Origin: Merluccius polli
Lineage: Eukaryota; Chordata; Actinopteri; Gadiformes; Merlucciidae
Assembly: GCA_030340625.1 (NCBI GenBank)
Contig: JAOPHQ010002876.1
Span: 65,001 to 129,000, forward strand
Length of the DNA stretch: 64,000 nt
Direction: 5' to 3'
Shown: positions 1 through 13,020 of the stretch, one piece after another
How the letters are laid out: each line of letters begins with the position of its first letter
How positions within the stretch are numbered: position 1 is the first letter of the stretch
Notes under the pieces: model-generated
Seen by the model: only the letters and a program-made list of their open reading frames with translations
What the model was told of the DNA's origin: nothing
Databases searched by the model: none
Made by a program: the position numbers and the translations under genes

Positions 1-138
1 CGCCTGTGGCCGTATTGTGCTTTTTGAGTGGCTAGAAAAAGCACTCTATGAATGCACATCATTACTGTTACTGTATTATAATCATATCGGTGTATGCTAT
101 CTTTTTACATGAACAGAAATATAAACATTTAGATGGTT

Positions 139-486
139 TTATGAGCTATTTTGAAGAAGAGTACCATGTGCATAAAAAGTGATATATGGTTGAGTTTTCT
201 CAGGAAGCTTGACTTCATTGAGAACTGTAATGTTCTGGATAGACTCCAAGCTTTTGTGTTCTTCTGCTAGTGACAGCAAACCAAGTGGGTTTATTACATA
301 CAGCTCATCAGGGTATGAATTAAAATACAGCCTATGGTGAACAGGAGGGAGATAAGGACTGAGCCTAGTGGGACACCACAAGTCAAAGGGCAACGTCAGA
401 GCCAGATATTCTCCATTGGCAGTAGCACCAGTAAAGATATTTGACCTAACATAATGGCTTTCTTTTTGTGTTCTCAAGGCCAACAT
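139..486 (-). CDS. Unidentified 115-codon open frame, possibly a terminal exon
   Basis: An open frame on the minus strand with varied, non-repetitive composition, unlike the many poly-His or poly-Cys frames that come from microsatellites. It ends at TAA and could be the last exon of a gene lying to the left, or a relic. I see no motif, membrane segment or zinc finger that I can name. In human the gene beyond CRHBP is AGGF1, but I cannot match this frame to it. The first Met may not be a real start, because the frame could be entered from a splice acceptor near 490. It is the only candidate gene in the first 1.3 kb. Confidence 0.25.
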   Translation of the reverse strand: MLALRTQKESHYVRSNIFTGATANGEYLALTLPFDLWCPTRLSPYLPPVHHRLYFNSYPDELYVINPLGLLSLAEEHKSLESIQNITVLNEVKLPEKTQPYITFYAHGTLLQNSS

Positions 487-1007
487 TCACAGAAAGGGCC
501 TGGAATATTTTTTTAAAATGGGCCGTTTGAAATGTATGGCAATGAAAAACAAATGATCAACATAAAACTCTCTAAGCAAATTGCATCAAAACTCATTTGG
601 TTTATACAATAGGCGATAGGCAATGTCTCAAAGTACCAATTTATATACTTGTTTTAACTGCTAAAAATATATGCGTAACCATAGCGAAATAATGGCTTCT
701 ACCTGAATGCCCAACAGAACTAAATGGTAACTCCACAGATGGGTAAATGGGTGTATGTGTATTAGCCTAAACCATTATGACCTGACCATGAGTAATTTTC
801 ACTGCCAATCCCTATGGCCACATAGGCACAGCACTATATGATTGATGAATAATGCGACCTTCATTCCGCCTATATCCTTTTAAATAAAAACAATCCATTA
901 GGTTTGTGTTTTATAGGTCCATTAGGACATTAGGGCACCATGTTTACAATGAAAGGAGCCTGACCTCCCGTCCACTCTGTATGTCCGTGTTATTGGCCTA
1001 CAACAAT
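487..1007. other. Intergenic, nothing recognised
   Basis: AT-rich sequence between the unidentified frame and the TAA microsatellite. I see no gene, RNA or clear repeat in it. Confidence 0.5.
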
Positions 1008-1115
<108 letters not shown>

Positions 1116-1284
1116 GTATTTTGACATCAGCATTATGCTACCCGGCTGGTCCGCTCCTATAGCTGTAGGCTATAGCTACCAAATATAAGATCATGAATTA
1201 AGGCTACTATCAATCAGACGATTGACAGCCACAATCAGAATATGTCATCCCTCTCCCTCGTCATGACCACGCAATTGGCTGTGG

Positions 1285-1293
1285 TTGGGGGGG

Positions 1294-1327
<34 letters not shown>
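1285..1327. repeat. Poly-G tract upstream of crhbp
   Basis: A G homopolymer of about 40 bases with one C, ending 20 bp before the crhbp TATA box. Such a tract could form G-quadruplex structure and is likely length-variable. Similar poly-C tracts occur at 7,578, 10,226, 33,367 and 51,755. Confidence 0.9.
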
Positions 1328-1330
<3 letters not shown>

Positions 1331-1346
1331 GACAAGCTAGTTTATC

Positions 1347-1354
1347 TATAAAAG
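1347..1354 (+). promoter_or_regulatory. crhbp: TATA box of crhbp
   Basis: TATAAAAG stands 67 bp upstream of the crhbp start codon and just after the poly-G tract, a suitable distance for a short 5' UTR. CRHBP genes are tissue-restricted and a TATA promoter is plausible. Position and motif are seen; function is inferred. Confidence 0.6.
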
Positions 1355-1420
1355 GAGGACGGTGGTCCGCAGCAGGACCGTACTGGAGGCTACTGACAAG
1401 TGGGTCAGTAGGCGCGCGTT

Positions 1421-4400
1421 ATGGAGCGCACTTTCCGAGAGCAGCTGTTCCTCCTAATGCTGTGTCTGTCTGTTCCCAGGGGACACTGCAGGTACATAGA
1501 GGTAAGAGTTTATTTGCATTATTTGTGTTTTTGTATTGCGTATTATTCATTGGTGTGGCTATAGGCGTCTGAGCTCAAAGACCACTTTATATATATATAT
1601 TTATTTATTTATTTAAATTTATTAATTAATTATTTTTTTTATTGCTGTTGAAACTATAGGACAACGAGGTGACGGAAGATGAATTGTTTTCGGTCCTCAA
1701 CTCGGATCTGAAGAGAGAAATACCCGAGACGTCAATGTATCGCCGCCCCTTACGTGAGTCTCAAAAAAATAACGACCTATATTTTACGCACGTGTGCGTG
1801 TGTGTTACAGAAACGCATGGTTGTGTGTTGCTATTTAGTTTTTCTTTCTAACCAACCCAAACTTTCTCGCAGGTTTTTTTAAATTCAGGGTTAATTTAGG
1901 ATTAAGAGAAGAGGTTCCGAGAAAGATTAAGAGAAAGATTAAAGTGATGGACAACAGAATTTCCTAATTTAGGCCATCGGCCTACTTCTAGGCTAATTAG
2001 GTTATAAAGGGTTATCAAGGTGTGCTGTGAATATAGGTAATGTTTGTACATGTTCCTGGAGTGGAGACATCCCTCGCCTCATGCACTTTAAAGTGAAGGG
2101 GGGGAATGCCGTTGTGTTGCGCCCTAGGGTGCCTGGACATGGTGGCGCTGGAGGGCCAGTTCATGTTCACCGCCGAGACGCCCGCGCTGCGCTGCGCCGC
2201 CTTCTTCATCGCGGAGCCGCACAAGGTGTTCAGCCTGCAGTACGACCACGTGGACGTGGACTGTAGAGGAGGGGACTTCATCAAGGTCACCATGCTGCCC
2301 CCATCCTTAGGATCCCGGATCCCTCCTACATTGTCTCTGCTTTTTGCAAACTAGTTTAAAAACAAACAAACATTGTTGTGTTCATCAAACGGACAAGTCT
2401 TAGATTATTATTGTTGTTTTTTTAGTTGACATTCTCAGTTTTTTTGCACTGTAAACATCTATGACTTTGGTTATTATATGAATAATTGTTGTTGTTTGTT
2501 GTTATCAATAGGCTGGGCTCTAATAACCAAATATAATTAATGAATAATTCATATTATGGTAATATTCGAATATAATTTTTTTTTTTGGGGGGGGAGGGCG
2601 AATATCAAACCACCCTATTAAAAGTGTCTCTCTCGCTATGCGTCGGTGACCCAGGTGTTCGACGGCTGGGTGATGCGGGGGGAGAAGTTCCCCAGTCCCC
2701 AGGACCACCCGTTGCCGCTGCATGACCGCTACGTGGACTACTGCGCCTCCAGCGAGCTGGTCCGGAGAACCGGCGTGCGCTCCTCCCAAAACGTCTTCAT
2801 GCTCTTCTTCCACATCCGCAACGCCGGCGACGGCTTCACCGTCACCGTGCGCCAACACGTCAACCCCTTCCGTGAGTCGTGCTGCCGACCAATCACCCCG
2901 TAGCTCCTGGCATCACGTGTTCTAGCGACGTATTCTCATACAGCGTTTTTTTCGTGCATAATCCTACGAATGTCCAGCAATCAGTGCGCCTGCGCAAACT
3001 TGCTGTTTGATGATGTGGCTTTTATTCTCAGTGGAAAATGCTATATTTTATTAGTTTAGTTTATATTTTAGTTTCGGCATTAAATGTTAGGGTTAGGATT
3101 AGGGTTAAGGTTAGGGTTAGGGTTGCAGGACATTCGTAGAATTACGCAAAAAATATTACGAAAAATTGTGAAGTGTAAGATATACAAACGTTTTATGAGA
3201 CCAGCCTGGTTCTAGAGACAAAGATGTATTTTAACAACCTTCATTCCTAGTCTGTAGGCCTACTGTATAAGGACATTATACAGTATGTCTTCTACTGGTG
3301 TCTATGGGTAGTAAAAATGTAGCCTATAGCCTAATTTTGCAATCCTCAAAATGTAGGCTATATATTTTAAATTATGTGTATTTTATTTGTTAGTTATTGT
3401 TGGTTTATCGTGAGGTCAATTACCCATTCTGAAGTCAATAAACACTTTTATTTTTGTGTATTTTACGTAGTAACACATTTCGATAAATAGTTCGGAAGAT
3501 AAATGTGCAAAACACATTTTTTGAGCTGCAGTGTGGCATTATTTCAATATTACACACACACACACACACACACTCTATGCATGCATGCAGGCACAAACAC
3601 ACCATGCATACACACACCGACACACACGACACTCACAAGACCCATGCCAATCACTCTCTGTGTATTTCCCCTCCTCAGCCTGTAATATCATCTCCCAGAC
3701 ACCAGAGGGCAGTTTCACCATGGTGGTCCCCCAGCAGCACAAGAATTGCAGCTTCTCCATAGTATACCCTGTGGAGCTCCAGATCTCCGACTTCAGCCTG
3801 GGACACTACAGCGACACTACAGTTTCCAAGGTGACTGTAACCTAGATTTAAAACGCCCAGCATACATGCTCTCGCTTCCTCAAGTGTGAACACTGTGGTT
3901 GTATTGATATGACTATCGATATTACTGGCAATGCGCAACGATATGACTGCACTGAAAATAAATAAAAAGCTGCATGAGTACTAGTATCGACGATTAGAGT
4001 GTAAAAAAAACCCATGAGTGAGTGCTGGTTATTTCAAAGTGCTTAGGATCTTTGTGTCAGTGTTCAAAGAATGAATCTTAATGTTATAATCTTGAGTAGG
4101 CTAAGTCTACAAGTAAGAGAAGTAGACTATAGCATGGTTAAAAGTATGTCGGTTTTAACCATGCTCCATTCTAGTTCTCTTACTTTGTTTTTAATGTTAA
4201 TTCTGTAGGGGTTGGTGTTAGCCTTTCAAAGAGTGGTGTTTGTGGTGTACATCAAGGCTCAATATTTGGGCCACTACTGTTTCCTTAGCCTTAAGCAATG
4301 CTCATTGATGAGCTATAATGGGTGTATTAAAAACCCCACCAGTTCTTAAACTGACTTATTTCCTCTTCACAGAGGTCAGTTACATGTTCAGAGGCTAGGG

Positions 4401-4811
4401 ATTTTGTGGAGTTGCTTGGAGGAAGTGGCCTGGACACGTCCAAAATGTCTCCCATTGCGGAGCTTTGCACCTCCTTCACCGGACCCAGTAAGTATTCAAA
4501 TTGCTTCCGTGAAACTATTTGTCATTATGGAGAGACATTGTTGTGTTTGAATCTAGTATTTTACAGGTATACCACTAAGCTAAAAGATAATTTGAATTTA
4601 CTTTATTATTGGGATAGAGTTAGATAAAATGCTATTTTTCTCACTTTTCTTTACAGCTCAAATGAAAATAGGATGTGATAACACAGTGGTGAGGCTGGTT
4701 TCAAGTGGGAGGTTTGTCAACCGGTTGACCTTCAGCTACAACCTATTGGACCAGAAAGATCTGCAAATGATCAAACTCAACAGTGTGGACAACTTCTGCT
4801 TTACCAACTAA
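1421..4811 (+). CDS. crhbp: Corticotropin-releasing hormone-binding protein, seven coding exons
   Basis: Secreted glycoprotein that binds CRH and urotensin/urocortin peptides and limits their action at CRH receptors. Coding exons are 1421-1501, 1660-1753, 2128-2285, 2655-2871, 3679-3830, 4373-4487 and 4657-4811. All are bounded by GT-AG introns in matching phase and together encode 323 aa, against 322 in human. Exon 1 gives the signal peptide (MERTFREQLFLLML...). Later exons carry typical CRHBP motifs such as RRPLRCLDM, GGDFIKVFDGW, EKFPSPQDHPLP, SSQNVFMLFF and DFVELLGGSGLD, with the conserved cysteines. The donor after exon 3 (AAG|GTCACC) is weak, but it is the only one that keeps the frame. 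No stop or frameshift is seen. It is the left member of the conserved crhbp-s100z-f2rl1 block. Confidence 0.97.
2932..3200. repeat. Foldback element with telomere-like repeats in its loop (crhbp intron 4)
   Basis: The left part (TTCTCATACAGCG...CCTACGAATGTCC) and the right part (GGACATTCGTAG...CGTTTTATGAGA) are imperfect inverted copies. Between them lie five or six TTAGGG-like units (3,088-3,124). The element is within the crhbp intron that follows exon 4. The telomere-like motif is too short and too far inside a gene to be a chromosome end. The 448-bp foldback at 51,814 has the same design. Confidence 0.65.
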
Positions 4812-4963
4812 CCAGCAAGGATTTAGAATTGGGACTAATTTTACATCAGGTGACATTGATTGCAAAGAAAAAATACAAGTTTATTTTGTTTTTTTTTGTT
4901 TTTACATCAATGAAAACATTTTAATATGATGTTATGTTTATCGTTTTGATTTTGCAGTCCTGT

Positions 4964-4969
4964 AATAAA
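4964..4969 (+). terminator. crhbp: crhbp polyadenylation signal
   Basis: AATAAA, 153 bp past the crhbp stop codon, in AT-rich 3' UTR. It is the first canonical hexamer after the stop. Confidence 0.7.
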
Positions 4970-5105
4970 AACCACAACTTTTGAATATAAGCAGTGACCT
5001 CAACATGGGCCTTTATTGATCGACAGTTATTTTCTTATTATTCTTTTTTTGTAAGATCTGTATAAGGGTAGAACAATAAAGTTCCAGCAAACACAAATGG
5101 CATCC

Positions 5106-5240
5106 TTAAAGAGCCCCTATTTTACCACCAGCTGGTGTCATGTTGATGAGCCATTCCAAGCCATTTCAAAATATATCCGTTTTGTGATACACCCGTGTGA
5201 GCATCCGCCAATCAACTCCTTCCAGCCTTTTACGACATTG
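5106..5240. repeat. TTAA-flanked MITE fragment, copy 1
   Basis: Starts TTAAAGAGCCCCTATTTTAC and continues through CCACCAG and a GATGAGCCATT...TTTCAAAAT block. The same sequence occurs inverted at the end of the element near 12,966. A TTAA at the terminus suggests a piggyBac-type non-autonomous element. The distal end of this copy was not found. Confidence 0.45.
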
Positions 5241-6176
5241 TGATGTTTCAAAGGTGGAACTTTATTGTTATACCACAAATTACCTTAGATTGTGTATATT
5301 TGAGTGAATTGTATTTAAGCTTACAACAATTATAAGTTGGTAGGATATATTTGTGGCTGGCATTTTTTAAAAAAAGAATGATGCTACAATTAATGTTTTT
5401 ATTTATTTTGTGATGAATGTGTTGTGACTGATTTCTGCCACATTAAATAAAGACACGGACAAAATAATTATGCCATGTAAACAAAATGGTCTTATCAAGC
5501 ATAACATTCTTATAAAAACTATATATAAACTGTATAAAGACAAACCTGTCTATTTCCCAGATGTTAATGTAAATAAAAAAATGTAAATTTGCAATTTGAA
5601 AATATGTTTGTGAAATGACTGAATTATTGAGATTTTAAATATATAAATAACTTTATTGCATTGGAATGTAATGAGTTAAATCCCCCCAAACAAGAATATA
5701 ATATAATAAATATTGATTACAATTCAGTTCTTATAATGGAAATGAACTTTGCCAACTGAACTTAAGTGACGTGCTAAAAGTGCCTTGAGGAGAAAAGGTG
5801 TATGTGAAACTCAGTTTGAATGTGTGACTGTACCATGGGAAATGGAAATGTAACGTTAGCCTAGCTATGCAGTGGCTAACTGTGGTGCAGGTGTTCGACT
5901 TTGCAGTCATAGTAGGTAGTCGTAGTATTAGTAAAAACTGACTGGTGTACAAACCCAGATTGTGATAATGTTGTCCATGCAGTCCAGTGTGCTATTACTC
6001 TGACTGACTTTTCTCCCCCCAATGCTACAAGAAAGATTTTTTACAAAGTTGTAATGCCCTTTAGCTGACATGTTAGCCCTCCGAGAGCCACAGACAATAG
6101 CACGTTCCTTGAGGAAACAATCATAAGTTCAACCATAGATCTTTACAGCACAAGTGCCACCACCAGATACTGAACC
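5241..6176. other. Intergenic, nothing recognised
   Basis: AT-rich sequence downstream of crhbp. Several short open frames lack any recognisable motif. No gene or RNA was found. Confidence 0.5.
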
Positions 6177-6195
6177 ACACACACGCACACACACA

Positions 6196-6230
<35 letters not shown>
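6177..6230. repeat. (CA)n microsatellite
   Basis: About 50 bp of nearly pure CA. Confidence 0.95.
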
Positions 6231-6233
<3 letters not shown>

Positions 6234-6516
6234 GTGGACTGAGAAGTAACGTATCAGTCTTCATGAATTCATAACTTTGACATAATTGTTGTTCCCTACT
6301 CCCTACTAGATAAGAACAAGCTCTACACTTTATATACTATATACTATACTCTGTCTTGACTACTATATACTATACATGCTGGGTTTAGCTGACCATCTGT
6401 TTGACTTTTACTCTCTCTTTTAAGTACTGGATGTGGTTGCAATAACATTATCTTTAATTCTCCTGTTTTATAAAGCAAGCAAGTTACCAAGACTATGGAG
6501 ATCAGAATGTTTGGAT

Positions 6517-6566
<50 letters not shown>
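6517..6566. repeat. Compound (TA)n(CA)n microsatellite
   Basis: TA dinucleotides pass directly into CA dinucleotides. Confidence 0.95.
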
Positions 6567-6569
6567 GTC

Positions 6570-7364
6570 AAGAAGAAATGGTTTGATTTAGGTTTGATGT
6601 TTGCCACTCCCTCCCACGATGATGTCTGCTGCTTTTCCTGTGTTTTTTTCCCACCACCGCCACCACCCTGTCCGATAGCATCTCAATAATAAATATAGGC
6701 CTAGAGAGAGTGCAATCAAACTGGCTCAGCCCCACCGTGATTGAAGCATGGAAGGAGGATTATCGCAGACAAACACACGGCTCTGTCCAGAGTCACTGCG
6801 TGTGATGGATAGGAAGCTGGTTTCCTGGGTCGTGTAACGCGGCGTCTATGACACGACGGTTATGGAAATTATACTATGGTTACTTGGTTAGGATACTGCG
6901 GTTTGACACCATGGTAAGCTGAGCTGTTTAACAGTGTAACTCAGTTTAATAGTTGAAGTGGTTATTTACGTGCAGGATTTTAAACCTCCAGATTCAGTAT
7001 TCAGAAATAGTTTGTGGTTTAACTGTGCTTTTTAAACCACACCAAGTGTGTATAAGGACACGTCATATTATAAATGTTATGACATCTAATCGAAATAACA
7101 CATACTCACACGGAAAAGATGAAGAACTACATATATATACAGATTTAACTTTAACCACGTGGCAAAAAAAGGAAAAAATACAAATATATAGGAGTTCAGT
7201 TCTATAGGATTAGTAAATGTGTGTAACCAGGAACTAACTGTGAACAGCACAGCATGATCAATCACATGGTTTTTCAACTGACTGCAAGTGTAATATAATT
7301 TACATATTTGATGCAATTCACATGACAAATAGGGAGTGCAATGTCCTAAAATGCCAAAATATTC

Positions 7365-7366
<2 letters not shown>
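6570..7366. other. Intergenic, nothing recognised
   Basis: Low-complexity-rich sequence with no supported gene or repeat family. Confidence 0.5.

Positions 7367-7397
<31 letters not shown>
7367..7397. repeat. (CT)n microsatellite
   Basis: About 30 bp of pure CT. Confidence 0.95.
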
Positions 7398-7399
<2 letters not shown>

Positions 7400-7658
7400 C
7401 CATATACAGTATTAATAATATATACCATGTTCTTCAGTGTATCTACAGAGCATCTACAGTCCAGTCGCACAGGTTTTCATTTTGTGCTCTCTACCCCACC
7501 GGCTAGCCAATATCAGCTGGAGGGGAGAGATTACATCCTCTAGTTTCTCCTTGACGTACTTTGTCCCCTCATATATCTCGCCCCCCCCCCCCCCCCCCTC
7601 GCCCCCCGTGTCATAAAGATTGAGAGGGAGGTCAGGTGCGTGAGGGGGGAGGGGGGAC

Positions 7659-8077
7659 TACTGATCCAGCGGTCCTACTATGTTATAGGAGAACTACTGA
7701 TCCAGCAGTCCTGTTATAGCAGAACTACTGATCCAGCGGTCCTACTATGTTATAGGAGAACTACTGGTCCAGCGGTCCTACTATGTTATAGCAGAACTAC
7801 TGATCCAGCGGTCCTACTATGTTATAGCAGAACTACTGATCCAGCGGTCCTATAGCAGAACTACTGATCCAGCGGTCCTACTATGTTATAGGAGATCTAC
7901 TGGTCCAGCGGTCCTACTATGTTACAGGAGAACTACTGATCCAGCGGTCCTACTATGTTATAGGAGAACTACTGATCCAGCAGTCCTACTATGTTATAGC
8001 AGTACTGATCCAGCAGTCCTACTATGTTATAGCAGAACTACTGATCCAGTGGTCCTACTAAGTTATAGCAGGACTTC
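7659..8077. repeat. 36-bp minisatellite, about 12 units
   Basis: Tandem units built on ACTACTGATCCAGCGGTCCT followed by ACTATGTTATAGCAGA. Some units lack the ACTATGTTATAG part, and a few vary (CAG/CGG, GGAGA/GCAGA). A poly-C tract (7,578-7,603) and a G-rich segment precede it. An open frame runs through it only because 36 is a multiple of three. Confidence 0.9.
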
Positions 8078-8211
8078 TGGGGGGGAGACGGCACAGAGCC
8101 TGAGCCGGAAACGAAAAACTGCAAGGGGCGGAGGTACCCTCGGCCCTCTTGTCCTGTTTTGAATGAGAAAACTCATTTGCGTGAGTATGAAGCTTTCGGA
8201 AGTGAATTTTC

Positions 8212-9321
8212 GGTAACGCTTTATATTAAGGTCCTTGTAATAACCATTAATTAATAGGTAATAAGGCCCTTGTAAGTCCTTACAAGATGCTTATTAACAT
8301 TATTGTGTGTTAAGTGTTAATAATGGCATTATAATACAGTTAATAGCAGGCTATAACACATTTATAAGTCCTTATAAGAAACTGGTTAACAGTTTGCAAA
8401 TGCTTAAGAACATTAATAAAAGCCTCATGAGTATCTTATAATTGTTCATAATAGCATTACAAACACCCATAACCCACCCATTACGTCTTTGCCATGCCTT
8501 TATTAATCTTCTTTTGTTTGCTTATTGATATTAAAATATACTTTATTGCTCATCTATTATAAGTTAACTATGCACTTGTTAACAGTTAACTATGCTTTTT
8601 GCAGCTACCGGATCTAAAGCGAGAACAATGCCTTATAAAGTCTAATACATTTTTCATTATGTGTTAATTACTGGTTAATAATTTTCACAACCTCCACATC
8701 TAGAATGTGGTCAAGGCTGATATAATGGGAAGAAAAAAAAACAGAAGCTGCAAAAAGCATAGTTAACTGTTAACAAGTGTATAGTTAACTAATAATAACG
8801 GCATAATAAAGTATATTTTATTTTAGTAAAACAAACAAAAAAAGATTCTTAAAGGCATAATAATGCATAATAAATGATTTATTAGCCTTAATAAGGCATT
8901 GTTCTCGCTTTAGATCCGGTAGCTGCAAAAAGCATAGTTAACTGATAACAAGTGCATAGTTAACCTATAATAGATGAGCAATAAAGTATATTTTAATATC
9001 AATAAGCAAACAAAAGAAGATTAATAAAGGCATGGCAAAGTCGTAATGGGTGGGTTATGGGTGTTTGTAATGCTATTATGAACAATTATAAGATACTCAT
9101 GAGGCTTTTATTAATGTTCTTAAGCATTTGCAAACTGTTAACCAGTTTCTTATAAGCACTTATAAATGTGTTATAGCCTGCTATTAACTGTATTATAATG
9201 CCATTATTAACACTTATATAGGCTTATAAACACACAATAATGTTAATAAGCATCTTGTAAGGACTTACAAGGGCCTTATTAATTAATGGTTATTACAAGG
9301 ACCTTAATATAAAGCGTTACC
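8212..9321. mobile_element. 1,110-bp palindromic hAT-like MITE with perfect 8-bp target duplication
   Basis: The ends are GGTAACGCTTTATATTAAGG and its exact reverse complement. The arms pair for several hundred bases, including the ACAAGTGCATAGTTAAC and GCTACCGGATCTAAAGCGAG blocks. It is flanked by GAATTTTC at 8204-8211 and 9322-9329, an exact 8-bp duplication as hAT transposases make. No transposase frame is present, so it would have moved in trans. The clean target duplication supports a single unrearranged insertion. Confidence 0.85.
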
Positions 9322-9329
9322 GAATTTTC

Positions 9330-10225
9330 TTCAGATGCCAGTCTACACAGTGTTGATTTGAAACCTTTACAGACAGTTTTTTTTGCAGTTATCTACTGCT
9401 GGCCAAGTTTATTTTCGCTGTTAATAGCCAATTACGTGCTTACAGATCCCACCTCCAGAAACATGATTGGTTGAAACAAATATGAAGTGAAAGAAAGTGA
9501 ACGCCCCTCTTCAACATGGGGATTATGGATTTGGACGGGAGACTGCATGGTGGTATAATTCATGGGGCGTTTGGTCATCATCCTCTAACGGATGAACTGG
9601 TTGTTTTGTTCAATGGAAGCGGCTTTGGAAGATCTGTTTTTCCGTGTGTAACATGGGAGCAGATGTCTCGTCCGTTCTGTTACTGCTGCTAAATGGCGGC
9701 CAAACAGTCACTACAATTGAATGGCGAGGCTCCTTTTTGAGCCAAACATCTCATTCCCGCAAGTTTCCTTCTTCTTCATTCACGGGTCCATCGTAAGCAG
9801 TGGGAAGCCCGTCCTCTAACCCCTGACCCTAACCTTGACCATAGGAACCCCATGAATCAGCAATTCATCCGGTGACCCATGAATATCTTCTAAATATCAT
9901 TATTGATTTGATTTATTATTTTGCCATTGAAATATATATCGGTCATATCAGGGGTGCAGATCCGATATCAGGATTGGGGGGGACACAAAAGTGTTTTTGT
10001 TTTTTTTGCCCGTATTCAACTCATACCATGCCGCCATATCATTCAAAAAGTACTGCACAGGGAATCATTTATTGTCCTTAACTTTCTTGTTTATTTGTCC
10101 TAAACAGCCAACAGCGCATATCACATAGGTGTCAGTTACGCTGGGGACACTGGGGACGAGTACCCACCAGTTTTCGTCAAGAAAGTCGAAATCACGCGAT
10201 AGGCGCGCACGATGACATGACATCT
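9330..10225. other. Intergenic, nothing recognised
   Basis: No gene or named repeat seen. Short open frames lack motifs. Confidence 0.45.
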
Positions 10226-10316
10226 CCCCCCCCCCCCCCCCCCCCGGTCAACAATCGCATACCTGAAAATACATTTGTTCATAGTTTATAGTATTATAGT
10301 ATAGTATTATAGTTAT

Positions 10317-11035
10317 ATATATATATATTATATATATTATTAATATATATTGCGTAGGCAATATATATCTCCTAAAATGTCCTCAAGTCAACAAAGAGAT
10401 GGACGGATAAACACACACATAGAGAGTCGCACGTGCGCGTGCGCGCCCGTTGGCGTGTTGTCCGAGCGCGGCGTTACGACACGGAGTGACGCACGTGGTG
10501 ACGGCGGAGGAGGAGCGGGCGGACAGCAGGTGGGGGATGAGGGCTTCAGGGCTCGTCTTGGAGACGCTCGCCAGGTAGCTGGATGTGGAGGGGACAGACG
10601 GCTGACAGAGGACAACGCGTCCTCTGCCAAACGTAAGGGATTTGCGCACGCCTCGTATTGGCCATGTAGCGCCGTTAGCGTAGCTCGCGTCCCACTTTAT
10701 TCCCTTGTGTCGTGTTAACCTAGATTTGTGACGCATTTGGTCACGGCGGTTTTGACCTTTAACACCTGATTCAAAGTTTCAGGTAAACAAGAGGGGTGGG
10801 TCGAAGAAATCGATAGGCCTACGCTAAAATATCGTGATTTTATTTTTGTCAATGCAAAATCAATTCACGGACTAAATAACGTAATTTTATTTTTCCCAAA
10901 TATTATAGCGATTCATGGACTATATATCGCAATTTTATTTTTCCCAATATTATATCGATTCGAAACATTGCGATTATCACATTATGAAATAGGCCTACGC
11001 AATATATATTAATAATATATATAATAATATAATAT
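10317..11035. repeat. AT-rich inverted repeat flanking a CpG-dense core
   Basis: ATATATATTGCGTAGG near 10,352 and CCTACGCAATATATAT near 10,995 belong to an inverted repeat of about 31 bp, separated by about 640 bp. The core (10,430-10,640) is GC- and CpG-rich, unlike its surroundings, and has open frames on both strands that I cannot assign. It could be a foldback element that captured foreign sequence or a small CpG island. The poly-C run at 10,226 lies just outside. Confidence 0.5.
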
Positions 11036-12715
<1,680 letters not shown>

Positions 12716-12970
12716 GCGGTCGATCAAAAGGCTGTTTCAAAATGGTCATGTGACTACCCTCTAGTGACATCACAATTGGGAGTGTCCACCCAGCTGTATG
12801 ACAGATAGATAAACATACCAGTTGGTACAGTCCATTGGTAGGCTGGTAGACTGCTCTTGCTATCACACATCTGGGTGGACACTCCCACTTGTGACTCCCA
12901 CAATTTTGAAACGGCTTGTAATGGCTCATCACACACACACCTGGTGGTAAAATAGGGGCCCTTTAATTAA
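12716..12970. repeat. TTAA-flanked MITE, copy 2, with internal inverted repeat
   Basis: Its right end, read in reverse, is TTAAAGGGCCCCTATTTTAC, matching the 5,106 element. Inside, GAGTGTCCACCCAG (12,780) and its near complement CTGGGTGGACACTC (12,871) form an inverted repeat. The left boundary is uncertain. It lies just downstream of the s100z stop codon. Confidence 0.5.
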
Positions 12971-13020
12971 CTGTGATCAGTGACATCACCAAAAGGGGGG
13001 TGGGGGCTTGAGTGTCCCGT

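Noticed and set aside
3088..3124. TTAGGG-like array as a telomere or fusion point
   Set aside because: Only five or six degenerate units lying in the loop of a foldback inside a crhbp intron.
7659..8077. Regular spaced repeats resembling a CRISPR array
   Set aside because: Units are contiguous with no unique spacers, the genome is a vertebrate, and no cas gene exists. It is a minisatellite.
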